A stretch of 64,000 nt of DNA from Acidipropionibacterium timonense (GTDB taxonomy: Bacteria > Actinomycetota > Actinomycetes > Propionibacteriales > Propionibacteriaceae): the NCBI RefSeq assembly GCF_900605005.1, contig NZ_LR027558.1, forward strand, positions 443,140 to 507,139, read 5' to 3'. Positions 8,382 through 15,692 of the stretch are shown here, in pieces. Each line of letters opens with the position of its first letter. The stretch's first letter is position 1. Both the position numbers and the translations under genes were made by a program. The notes under the pieces are model-generated. The model searched no databases, had not been told where the DNA came from, and was given only the letters and a program-made list of their open reading frames with translations.

Positions 8382-8396
8382 TGAGAATGGTTCTCG
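8382..8396. promoter_or_regulatory. Zur/Fur-like operator
   Basis: TGAGAATGGTTCTCG is a near-perfect palindrome (GAGAA-TGG-TTCTC). It matches 13 of 15 positions of the minus-strand box at 46369-46383 in front of the zinc-type ABC binding protein (TGATAATGGTTCTCA). Actinobacterial Zur boxes have the general shape TGAxAATxATTxTCA. It lies between two divergent genes, 16 bases from the methyltransferase start and 95 bases from the 8492 gene. Zinc control is inference from this similarity. Confidence 0.5.
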
Positions 8397-8491
8397 ACAA
8401 CGAAGAGTCGTCCCCGTGATGACAAGCGGGGGGGGTAACGTTCTGCCCGACATGCGTCACGGTGGACGCAGCAACACAGGAGAGCATGGTC

Positions 8492-9112
8492 ATGGCGTCG
8501 AAGTTTCACGGCGTGAAGAGGTGGGTTTTCGGGATTCTCGTCGTTCTGGTCGTGGTGTCCGTGGCTGTCGTGGCGCTCCTCGTCAAGCTGTCGCCCGGAA
8601 CCCTCTTCGGTACCGACACCAGGACCTCGAACACCCAGATCGTCCAGGCGGTGACGAAGGAGGAGCAGGTGGTCCTGCTCAGCCTGGGGATCCAGGGCAT
8701 CGTCTCCCAGGAGTCCGAGCAGAAGGTCTTCGGGATCGCCATCCCGGGGTCGGACCGGGCTCAGTTCGTCGAGTACTCCTACCTCGCCAAACTCGGGATC
8801 GAGGGCAAGGACGTCAAGATCGCCAAGACCGGTGACAAGGCCTACAAGGTCTCCATCCCCGACTTCATCTTCATCGGTCACGACAAGGAGAAGTTCCGCA
8901 TCGCCGTGGAGAAGGACGGTGCCCTGAGTTGGGCGACGCCGCAGGTCGACACCGCCGCACTCGTGTCCAAGGTCCTCAGCGAAGACGCCCAGAGCGCCCA
9001 GCTCACGGAGCACCGCGAGGACCTCCAGGCCCAGGCCAAGACCTTCTACACCGGGATCATCAAGGGCATCGAGCCCGAGGCGACGGTGACCTTCGAGTTC
9101 TCGAAGGCCTGA
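8492..9112 (+). CDS. Membrane-anchored protein, possibly DUF4230-like
   Basis: The 206-residue protein has a short basic N-terminus (KFHGVKRW), one membrane helix at about residues 9-30 (VFGILVVLVVVSVAVVALLVKL) and a soluble extracytoplasmic domain with alternating strands (SYLAKLGIEGKDVKIAKTGD). It ends with a helical region. The shape resembles DUF4230 proteins, but that is a tentative match. The start ATG 8492 sits nine bases after AGGAG; an ATG six bases earlier is too close to that site. It may be co-regulated with the divergent methyltransferase through the palindrome at 8382. Confidence 0.65.
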   Translation: MASKFHGVKRWVFGILVVLVVVSVAVVALLVKLSPGTLFGTDTRTSNTQIVQAVTKEEQVVLLSLGIQGIVSQESEQKVFGIAIPGSDRAQFVEYSYLAKLGIEGKDVKIAKTGDKAYKVSIPDFIFIGHDKEKFRIAVEKDGALSWATPQVDTAALVSKVLSEDAQSAQLTEHREDLQAQAKTFYTGIIKGIEPEATVTFEFSKA

Positions 9113-9311
9113 GGGGTCGGGCTGCTGGCCCGTCATTCTCGTCCGGGTCCCGGGGGTCGGACTCGCGACGGAACTCGCAGTGCCTGGCGCGTGGCGTCAC
9201 TGTGCTCCATGGCACCCTCGGCCGACGTCGTGTCTGAGAACGGCGCGGCGGTGGAGCGTGCTCCGGCGGGCGCCGTCTCGGTGGAGGGCGCTTCCTCCCT
9301 TGGATGACTTC

Positions 9312-9401
9312 GCTCCGGAAAACGCCGTCTCGGTTGACTGTGCTCCGGAAAACGCCCTCTCGGATGACCTTGCTCCAGAAGGTGCACGTCGCTCCAGATA
9401 C
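9312..9401. repeat. 30-base tandem repeat, three units
   Basis: Units beginning GCTCCGGAAAACGCC (9312), GCTCCGGAAAACGCC (9342) and GCTCCAGAAGGTGCA (9372) are spaced exactly 30 bases apart, and a related GCTCCGGCGGG lies at 9260. The third unit is also the left arm of the palindrome at 9372-9429. Units after the first drift in sequence. The same 30-base spacing recurs at 9587 and 9617 before the second palindrome. Confidence 0.7.
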
Positions 9402-9429
9402 TCCAGGAGCAACGTGCACCTTCTGGAGC
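9372..9429. repeat. 58-base two-tier palindrome, copy 1
   Basis: The outer arms 9372-9389 and 9412-9429 are perfect 18-base complements (GCTCCAGAAGGTGCACGT and its reverse complement). One C/A mismatch follows, then an inner 5-base stem GCTCC/GGAGC at 9391-9395 and 9406-9410 around a 10-base loop. It could form a long hairpin or cruciform. It lacks a T-run on either strand, so it is not a typical terminator. Confidence 0.8.
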
Positions 9430-9616
9430 GGAGTGGGGTTTCAGCGGGGTTGGGAGGTGGTTTCCGGAGCAGGGTGGGGACCTGTGTCGGGGCCAGGGTG
9501 CGTCGACCGGTGGCTCCGATGGGCCATGGCTCCGCGTGTGGCCAGCCGTTGATCGCGGAAGGATAATCAGACCCCTATGGCACTTCGCTCCGGAAAATGC
9601 CGTCTCCATCGACTGA

Positions 9617-9674
9617 GCGCCCAAAAGGCCACGTGGCGCCGGATACTCCAGGAGCATCGTGGCTTTTCCGGCGC
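9617..9674. repeat. 58-base two-tier palindrome, copy 2
   Basis: It has the same length and layout as copy 1: 18-base outer arms at 9617-9634 and 9657-9674 that are imperfectly complementary (about 14 of 18), and an inner block 9636-9655 containing GATACTCCAGGAGC, identical to copy 1. Like copy 1, it is preceded 30 bases upstream by a GCTCCGGAAAA unit (9587) and followed by an inverted TTTCCGGAGC (9746). The conserved core and exact spacing indicate one element family. Confidence 0.7.
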
Positions 9675-9870
9675 AGAGTCGGGTCTGGGCTGCCTTGAGT
9701 GGAGGTTCCGGCGCAGAGCTGCCCCGGGGGCTTCGCAGGTGGAGGTTTCCGGAGCACAGTGGAGGTGGGCGGCCGTCCCATGACGTGCTGTGACCGACGC
9801 CGGGTGGGGCCCGCGGTTCTCGCCGGGCACGTCGTGATCTCCACGCTGTCGCCCATCCTTGAACGACTGA

Positions 9871-9889
9871 GTTACGATATGTCGGTAAC
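9871..9889. promoter_or_regulatory. Candidate PadR operator
   Basis: GTTACGATATGTCGGTAAC has perfect 5-base ends (GTTAC/GTAAC) and a partly symmetric core, 22 bases upstream of the PadR start. The flanks are AT-richer than the surroundings and probably contain the promoter. PadR proteins normally bind dyads at their own promoters; assignment to this protein is by position. Confidence 0.4.
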
Positions 9890-9911
9890 CTGTCGTTGAA
9901 GGGAGACGATC

Positions 9912-10541
9912 ATGGAACGCGAACACTGGATGCGGGACGACGGCCCACGTGGGCCCCGCGGACGCGGACCCCGTGGGATGGGTCCGCGCGGCATCGGGCC
10001 CCGAGGCATGTGGGGGCCGGACGCCTGGGGATGGCCCTTCCGCGACCTGGCCGCCGGGCGTGACCCCTTCGGCCCCGACCGAGGACCGCGCCACCGTCGC
10101 GGACGCGGCGACGTGCGCAATGCCGTCCTCGCGCTGCTGGCCGAGGAGCCGATGCACGGCTACCAGATCATCCACGAGATCGAGGAGCGCAGCGGTGGCT
10201 TCTGGCGCCCGAGCCCCGGTTCGGTCTACCCGACCCTGCAGATGCTCGTCGACGAGGGGCTGGTCACCGCTCAGGCCGATGGTGAGAAGAAGACCTACAC
10301 GCTCACCGACGAGGGTCGCGAGGCTGCCCCGGACGATGACGCCCCCCGCCCCTGGGACGGCCCCCAGTCCGAGCGTCCGCGGGGCCCGGAGTCCCTCGGA
10401 GCCCTTCCCAAGGCCGGAATGAGGCTCGCCCAGGCAGCCAGTCAGTTCGGCCCGGGCACGAGCCCCGAGCAGATCGAACGTGCCGTCGAGGTGCTCGACG
10501 ACGCCCGGCGCAAGCTGTACTCCATCCTCGCGGAGGGCTGA
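9912..10541 (+). CDS. PadR family transcriptional regulator with Pro-Arg-Gly-rich N-terminus
   Basis: The 209-residue protein begins at ATG 9912 after GAAGGGAG. Residues 12-65 are low complexity (repeated PRG/GPRG units). The PadR winged helix follows from about residue 72: NAVLALLAEEPMHGYQII, then GSVYPTLQMLVDEGLV and the wing KKTYTLTDEG. A C-terminal helix (EQIERAVEVLDDARRKLY) is the usual dimerisation arm, after a second Pro/Arg-rich linker. It precedes the UbiB-type kinase gene by 3 bases and likely shares its transcript. The palindrome at 9871 suggests self-regulation. Confidence 0.85.
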   Translation: MEREHWMRDDGPRGPRGRGPRGMGPRGIGPRGMWGPDAWGWPFRDLAAGRDPFGPDRGPRHRRGRGDVRNAVLALLAEEPMHGYQIIHEIEERSGGFWRPSPGSVYPTLQMLVDEGLVTAQADGEKKTYTLTDEGREAAPDDDAPRPWDGPQSERPRGPESLGALPKAGMRLAQAASQFGPGTSPEQIERAVEVLDDARRKLYSILAEG

Positions 10542-10544
10542 CCC

Positions 10545-12374
10545 TTGCCGGACGCCCCCGCAGCGCCCCGACCCCTGACGCCCCGAACCTCGGTGCCCCG
10601 GACCGGCGTCGACCGGCCCGGCCACACCTGGCCCGCCGTCAGTCGGGCCGACGTCGACCGACCGGGTGCTCATCGGCTGCTGCGGGGGCGCGCCCGGTAC
10701 CGCCGGATCGTCGGTTTCGCCACCCGGTTCATGATCCTCGAGTGGTGGTTCGCCGTCGTCCTGCCGCGGATCGGGCTGCGTCGTCTGGCGGCCCGGGGTC
10801 GTGACGAGCGGCTGCGGCGTTTCGCCCGGCAGTTCCACGACCTGGCTGTCGACCTGGGCGGGCTCATGATCAAGGTCGGCCAGTTCATGTCGACCCGGCT
10901 CGACGTCCTGCCACCGACCATCACCCACGAACTCGACGGCCTGCAGGACGAGGTGCCGGCCGAGCGGTTCGACGACATCCGGGCCGTCATTGAGGCCGAA
11001 CTCGGACGACCCGTCGACCGGGCCTTCGTCGAGGTCGACCCGACGCCCTTGGCGGCCGCGTCCCTGGGGCAGGTGCATCGAGCCCGGCTCACCGACGCCC
11101 TGGCCCGCGACACCGGATTCGGAGAGGTCGTCGTCAAGGTCCAGCGGCCCGGCATCGACGAGATCATCGACGTCGACCTGGCCGCGCTACGACGCATCGC
11201 CCAGCTGGCCTCACGGGTGCGGGCGGTGCGCTCCCGGGTCGACACCCGTGCCCTCGTCGACGAGTTCGCGACGATCTGCACCACCGAGATCGACTACCTC
11301 AACGAGGCCTCGTGGGCCGAACGATTCGCCGACAACTTCGCCGACGACCCCCGGGTGCGCGCGCCGCGGGTCGCGTGGGAGCGCACCACCAGGCGGGTGC
11401 TCGTCCTCGAGGACGTCTCGGCCATCAAGATCACCGACGTCGACGCCCTGCGTGCCGCCGGTATCGACCCGTCCGAGGTCGCCGACGAGCTGGCCCGGGT
11501 GAGCTGCCACCAGCTCTTCGTCGACGGTTTCCTCCACGGCGACCCGCACCCGGGCAACATCTTCGTCACGCCCGTGCCCGACGCCCCCGTGCCCGACGCA
11601 CCAGGTCCCGACGCCACCCGGGACGTCTCCTGGACCCTCACCTACGTCGACTTCGGGATGATGGGCGAGGTGACGCCGCAGTTGAGGTCGGCGCTCACCG
11701 ATCTGCTCATGGCCATCGTCGGGAGGGACGCCGACGGCATGGTCGCCGCCGTCCAGCATGTCGGGTTCCTCCTGCCCGGTGCCCGGACCGAGGACCTGCG
11801 TCGCGCCATGACCGAGACCTTCGACCGGTTCGGCGGCATGGCGGTGGCCGACCTGGCCGGCGTCGACCCCCGCGAGATGGCCGAGTTCGGGCAGCGGCTC
11901 GGTCGAACCCTCCGGGACCTTCCCCTGCAGCTTCCCGAGGATCTGCTCCTCGTGGCACGCGCCAGTTCGCTGGTCTCGGGCCTGTGCACCGCCCTGCAGG
12001 CCGACTTCAACATCTGGACGGCCCTGGAACCCTTCGCCGCCGACCTGGCCCGTGAGCAGTCCGGTGGGGTGCTCACCAGCGCCGGACGCCGTGCCGTCGA
12101 CACCCTCGTCACCGCGGCGTCCCTGCCGGGGCGGCTCGACGCGCTGGCCCGCCGGGCCGAACGGGGCGATCTGGCCCTGCGCATCCCCGACGTCGACCGG
12201 CGTCTGGGGCACGTGGAACGGGCCATCGAGCGGGCCGTGCGGGCCCTCGTCTTCGCCGCCATGCTCCTGGCCGGGGCGTGGGTGCGCACGAGTGACCCAC
12301 GGCTGGGAACCGCCCTCATGGCGGCGTCGGTGATCCCGCTCGTCGCACTGCTCGTGGTGTCGCGTCGACGCTGA
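10545..12374 (+). CDS. ABC1/UbiB family atypical kinase-like protein
   Basis: The 609-residue protein starts at TTG 10545, 3 bases after the PadR stop. UbiB features appear in order: the KxGQ motif (IKVGQFMSTR, about residue 107), the Ala-rich nucleotide loop (AAASLGQVHRARL), an invariant Lys strand (VVVKVQRPG), the catalytic loop HGDPHPGNIF and the metal-binding YVDFGMMGE. The C-terminus has two hydrophobic helices (about 565-605), typical of membrane-anchored UbiB. The insert after GNIF is a short VPDAPVPDAPGPDA repeat. UbiB proteins support lipid and quinone metabolism; the exact substrate is not known. The 3' end overlaps the convergent membrane gene by 59 bases. Confidence 0.88.
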   Translation: MPDAPAAPRPLTPRTSVPRTGVDRPGHTWPAVSRADVDRPGAHRLLRGRARYRRIVGFATRFMILEWWFAVVLPRIGLRRLAARGRDERLRRFARQFHDLAVDLGGLMIKVGQFMSTRLDVLPPTITHELDGLQDEVPAERFDDIRAVIEAELGRPVDRAFVEVDPTPLAAASLGQVHRARLTDALARDTGFGEVVVKVQRPGIDEIIDVDLAALRRIAQLASRVRAVRSRVDTRALVDEFATICTTEIDYLNEASWAERFADNFADDPRVRAPRVAWERTTRRVLVLEDVSAIKITDVDALRAAGIDPSEVADELARVSCHQLFVDGFLHGDPHPGNIFVTPVPDAPVPDAPGPDATRDVSWTLTYVDFGMMGEVTPQLRSALTDLLMAIVGRDADGMVAAVQHVGFLLPGARTEDLRRAMTETFDRFGGMAVADLAGVDPREMAEFGQRLGRTLRDLPLQLPEDLLLVARASSLVSGLCTALQADFNIWTALEPFAADLAREQSGGVLTSAGRRAVDTLVTAASLPGRLDALARRAERGDLALRIPDVDRRLGHVERAIERAVRALVFAAMLLAGAWVRTSDPRLGTALMAASVIPLVALLVVSRRR

Positions 12375-13059
12375 GTGACCTCGCACCGGGGACGAGCCGG
12401 CTCACCCCGTAGCCGATCCAGAAACCGGCCAGACCGGCCGCCAGTGTGAGCAGGTAGTACCAGGGCTGCGGCACGAAGGGCAACAGCGGCTTGTCGCGCT
12501 GGTAGAAGTAGTTCCCACCGGTGAGGGCATTCGCCCCGACGGCGAGCAGCGAGAAGGCGACCATCCAGCCGAAGGCCCGCCACAGGGCACGTCGGGTGGG
12601 CCGCCAGTCGGTCGTGATCCACGCGAAGGCCGGCATGAGCAGGGTGACGACGTGGTTGACGAGGAAGCTCCACCCGAAGACGTTGTCGGCCGGCTGGACG
12701 TTCTGCGGGTACGAGAAGCTCGCCCAGGCCCACAGGCCGAAGTAGAAGAGGACGTCCATGACCCGCTTGGAGCCCGTCGCCAGGTAGACGATGCACAGGA
12801 GGGCGGAGACCCGCGAGATGTGCAGGGGCAGCGAGTCGGCCCACCGCCAACCGGTGATGAGGTACGTGCCGTAGAGGACGCACTGCTGGACGACGGCCAC
12901 CGTGAGGACGGTCCACCTCACCCCGCGGGTGTGCGCGCGGACCCACCGACGTCCGCCGATGAGCCCCACGGCGGCGATGACGAGGACGGCGACGTAGATC
13001 CCCTGGTCGAGGCTGCCGATGGCGATCCAGCCCGGGTCGGGGTCGAAGAAGTGGCGCAC
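12316..13059 (-). CDS. TIGR02206/YwaF family integral membrane protein
   Basis: A 247-residue protein with about seven hydrophobic segments. The motif LPLHISRVSALLCIVYLATGSKR and the late segment GGNYFYQRDKPLL...PWYYL are typical of the TIGR02206 (YwaF-like) membrane proteins, whose function is unknown. The start is GTG 13059, giving VRHFFDPD as the N-terminus, 10 bases after the stop of the VOC gene on the same strand. The 3' end overlaps the UbiB gene tail-to-tail by 59 bases. Confidence 0.75.
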   Translation of the reverse strand: MRHFFDPDPGWIAIGSLDQGIYVAVLVIAAVGLIGGRRWVRAHTRGVRWTVLTVAVVQQCVLYGTYLITGWRWADSLPLHISRVSALLCIVYLATGSKRVMDVLFYFGLWAWASFSYPQNVQPADNVFGWSFLVNHVVTLLMPAFAWITTDWRPTRRALWRAFGWMVAFSLLAVGANALTGGNYFYQRDKPLLPFVPQPWYYLLTLAAGLAGFWIGYGVSRLVPGARSLSVDATPRAVRRAGSPTPP

Positions 13060-13069
13060 GGGTGCCGGC

Positions 13070-13561
13070 TCAGTCCTGGGCGGCGGCCTCGAGGGTGGCG
13101 ACGTCGATCCGACGCATCTGCCACAGGGCCTCGGCCACCTTCTGGGCGCGTCGCGGATCACCGCTGGTGAGGCGCTCCCAGGCTGCCGGGAGGATCTGCC
13201 ACGACACCCCGAAGGGGTCGACGAGCCAGCCGCAGGCCAGCTCCTGGCCGCCGGCGTCGAGGAACCCGTCCCAGACGCGGTCGAGGGCAGCCTGGTCGGG
13301 CAGGACGAGCCACATCGAATGGGCCATGGTGAACTCCTGGCCACCGGTCGACCCCATGACGTGCACCGTCGACCCGGCGATCTCGAGGGTCCACACCCGG
13401 ACGATGCCGGTGGGCTGGTCCTCGTTGCGCAGGCTCAGCGACTCGACGACCCGCGAGCCCGGGACGAGGTGGGTGTAGAGGTCGACGGCGCGGGAGGCGA
13501 CCTCGGGGTCGAACCAGAGGCAGGTGGCCGCGTGGGCGGGGGTGGGATCGGTCGAGGTCAT
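13070..13561 (-). CDS. VOC superfamily protein (PhnB/glyoxalase-like)
   Basis: The 163-residue protein matches the PhnB/3-demethylubiquinone-like branch of the vicinal oxygen chelate fold. The N-terminal TCLWFDPEVASRAVDLYTHLVP and the final DPFGVSWQILP are family hallmarks, and the C-terminal tail with KVAEALWQMRRIDVATLEAA is usual for this branch. Metal-ligand positions of true glyoxalase I are not all present, and the substrate is unknown. It is followed after 10 bases by the membrane protein gene. Confidence 0.8.
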   Translation of the reverse strand: MTSTDPTPAHAATCLWFDPEVASRAVDLYTHLVPGSRVVESLSLRNEDQPTGIVRVWTLEIAGSTVHVMGSTGGQEFTMAHSMWLVLPDQAALDRVWDGFLDAGGQELACGWLVDPFGVSWQILPAAWERLTSGDPRRAQKVAEALWQMRRIDVATLEAAAQD

Positions 13562-13619
13562 CGTCGTACCTGTCGGGTCGGGAACCGTGTCGGCACGAGC
13601 ATGCCACGGGTCCGGGGCG

Positions 13620-14237
13620 TCAGGGCACGAGCGGGAGGAGTTCGGTCAGGCTCCGGACGTGATGATCGGCCGAGGTCGACGCGTGCCCGGTCGGATCGAG
13701 CAGGGCGGAGGCGCACCCGGCGGCGCGGGCGGCGTCGACGTCGATCTCGCGGTCCCCGACGCACAGCACCCGCGCCGGATCGAGGTGGTGCCGTGCCAGC
13801 AGCAGGAGGTTCATCGCCGGATCCGGCTTGCGGGCGATCCCGTCGGGGGCGCAGACGAGATCGTCGACGGTGATGCCGAGGGCCTCGAAGAGCTGTTCTG
13901 CGCTCGTGCGGTCGCGGTGGGTGGCGACGAGGTTGAGTCCGCCGGCGGCGTGGACGGCGTCCATGACCTGCCTGGCCCCGGCCATGAGCGGCGCAGGGTG
14001 GGTTCGCCAGCGGTCCTTGAGGTCGGCGTACGCCTGCTCGAGGAGACGCCGCTCGACGCCGTGCCGGGCGGCCAGGACATCGATGGCGTGGGCGATCGAC
14101 ACCTGGGTGAGCTGCGAGACGGCCGCCCGCCCGGGGTGCACCCCGCAGGCGCGTCGGACGGCGTCGGCCAGGGCCTCGTCGACCTGCGGATAGGTGTCGA
14201 CGAGGGTCCCTCCCATGTCCCAGATGATGGTGCGCAT
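13620..14237 (-). CDS. HAD superfamily hydrolase (phosphatase-like)
   Basis: The 205-residue protein has HAD motif I as IIWDMGGTLVDT (residues 4-15) with the first Asp intact but Gly in place of the second Asp, as in several phosphatase-like HADs. A helical cap follows, then motif II at VATHRDR, the motif III Lys in RKPDP and motif IV CVGDREIDVDAARAAG. It resembles the Gph/PGP-like group. The ATG at 14237 fits the first strand. A much longer open frame continues upstream through several real plus-strand genes and is not coding. It diverges from the PTH2 gene with a 61-base gap. Confidence 0.8.
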   Translation of the reverse strand: MRTIIWDMGGTLVDTYPQVDEALADAVRRACGVHPGRAAVSQLTQVSIAHAIDVLAARHGVERRLLEQAYADLKDRWRTHPAPLMAGARQVMDAVHAAGGLNLVATHRDRTSAEQLFEALGITVDDLVCAPDGIARKPDPAMNLLLLARHHLDPARVLCVGDREIDVDAARAAGCASALLDPTGHASTSADHHVRSLTELLPLVP

Positions 14238-14298
14238 CGCCCCCAGTGTGGCAGACGGCGTCGGGTGGGGGCCGATCGGTTCGCGTAGGGTGCGGGCC

Positions 14299-14988
14299 GT
14301 GACCACCCCCGAGCACGAACCGAACCCCTGGGCCATGAACCTCGTCGTCCTACGCGATCGGCACCACCCCGCGCGCCGGGTCGACGCCGCCGAGGCCGCG
14401 GCACGCGCGGTGGCGACACTGCTCGACGACCCCCGCGCCACCGGCGACGGCCCCTGGGCCCCGGCGGTGCGCCACTGGGAGGACGCCCGCATCCGCAAGA
14501 TCGTCCGACGTGCCGACGGCAAGCGCTGGACCGACGTCCAGGTGGTGCCCGGAGTCACCGTCGTCCAGCCCTCCCCGCGCCCCGACCACGGTGACGCCGC
14601 CGTGCGCGCCCTCCTGCCCGGGCCGGTCGACGCCCAGGACCGACTCGTCGACCGGCTGCAGATCGCCGGCACCCACCTGCCCGACGCCGGCCCCACGGCC
14701 AGCCACGACGCCGTCGTCACCATCGAGGTCAACCCCGACGTCGAGATGACGACCGGCAAGCTCTGCGCCCAGTGCGGCCACGCCGCCCAGCTGGCGCTGC
14801 GGGCCCTGCAGGGCGGGGGAGCGGCCGACGCGCGGACGCTGGAACGCTGGCGCACCGACGGGTTCCGCGTGCGCGTCGTCGTGCCAGACCCGGCCACCTG
14901 GCGCGGCGCCCACCGGCCGGTCGAGGTCGTCGACGCCGGCTTCACCGAGTTCGACCGGCCGACCCCGACGACACGCGCCTGCTGGTGA
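14299..14988 (+). CDS. Peptidyl-tRNA hydrolase PTH2-family protein
   Basis: The 229-residue protein carries the PTH2 core in its middle and C-terminal part: VTIEVNPDVEMTTGKLCAQCGHAAQLAL, where the GK-x-CAQCGHA segment is the family signature. Bacteria normally use Pth1 for recycling peptidyl-tRNA; many actinobacteria carry this extra archaeal/eukaryotic-type homologue. The N-terminal 130 residues are specific to the actinobacterial form. The start is the GTG at 14299; an ATG 36 bases downstream is possible. Confidence 0.75.
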   Translation: MTTPEHEPNPWAMNLVVLRDRHHPARRVDAAEAAARAVATLLDDPRATGDGPWAPAVRHWEDARIRKIVRRADGKRWTDVQVVPGVTVVQPSPRPDHGDAAVRALLPGPVDAQDRLVDRLQIAGTHLPDAGPTASHDAVVTIEVNPDVEMTTGKLCAQCGHAAQLALRALQGGGAADARTLERWRTDGFRVRVVVPDPATWRGAHRPVEVVDAGFTEFDRPTPTTRACW

Positions 14989-15092
14989 GGAGGTGGCCCG
15001 TGGCCGAGGACGGTCTGCCGTCTGGTGACGACCTGTCCGCGATACGACCCACAACCGGCCGCTCCAGACCACCCTCCGGCTACCCTCGAGGC

Positions 15093-15611
15093 ATGGCACA
15101 ACTCGTTCTCACAGTGGTCGGCCCGGACCGCGCGGGCCTCGTCTCGACATTGTCGTCGACCGTGGCGGAACACGACGGCAACTGGCTCGGCAGCCGGATG
15201 GCCCGGCTCGCCGGTGCCTTCGCCGGCATCGTCCTCGTCGACGTTCCCGACGCCCGCCAGGACGACCTGCGGGCGGCCCTCGACTCCCTGACCTGCCGGG
15301 GGCTCACCGTCACCGCGACCGACACCCGCCAGGGTGAGGCTCCCGACCAGGTCGTCCTCAAGGTGCGTCTGCTCGGCCACGACCACCCGGGCATCGTCCG
15401 TCAGGTCACCGGCACCCTCGCCCGGCTCGGCGTCACCATCGACGACATGACCACCGGCCTGCGCGAGGCCCCCATGGGTGACGGCGTCCTCTTCGAGGCG
15501 GAGGTGCTGTGTCGGATCACCGGCGCCACCACCGACGAGGATCTGCGCGCCGAGCTGGAGTCCATCGCCTCCGAGCTCATGGTCGACATCTCGGTCGTCG
15601 ACCGCACCTGA
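15093..15611 (+). CDS. Two-ACT-domain protein (GcvR-like amino acid sensor)
   Basis: A 172-residue protein made of two ACT domains. The first starts LVLTVVGPDRAGLVSTLSS; the second repeats the motif as VRLLGHDHPGIVRQVTGTL. Residue 3 onward fits the first strand, supporting ATG 15093. GcvR of enterobacteria has this layout and modulates the glycine cleavage regulator, but no gcv genes are adjacent here, so regulation of another amino acid process is equally possible. Confidence 0.8.
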   Translation: MAQLVLTVVGPDRAGLVSTLSSTVAEHDGNWLGSRMARLAGAFAGIVLVDVPDARQDDLRAALDSLTCRGLTVTATDTRQGEAPDQVVLKVRLLGHDHPGIVRQVTGTLARLGVTIDDMTTGLREAPMGDGVLFEAEVLCRITGATTDEDLRAELESIASELMVDISVVDRT

Positions 15612-15692
15612 GTGTTCGACGACCGCTGAACGCGGGCCCGGGACGACGTCGCCGTCGTAGCGTGGGCGGTGACCCCGCTGACAAGGAGCACC

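Larger units (their letters stand above)
9113..9911. other. Repeat-rich non-coding region
   Basis: About 800 bases without a supportable gene. The stretch 9240-9770 consists largely of short direct and inverted copies of GCTCCGGAAAA-type sequence organised around two palindromic modules, listed separately. Frames crossing it give repetitive SGA/RRA-rich peptides that are translations of the repeat, not genes. The last 50 bases hold the PadR control region. Confidence 0.7.

Noticed and set aside
9312-9401. 30-base periodic repeats considered as a CRISPR array
   Set aside because: The units abut without unique spacers, diverge quickly and merge into a palindrome; no cas genes are near.
9197-9657. 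Minus-strand frames giving repeated SGA/FSGA peptides, considered as a repeat protein
   Set aside because: They are translations of the palindromic repeats in two unrelated reading contexts and have no ribosome-binding sites.
12316-12374. Overlap of UbiB and TIGR02206 genes as a sign of mis-annotation
   Set aside because: Both C-termini are in good frames and a 59-base convergent overlap is acceptable in compact actinobacterial genomes.
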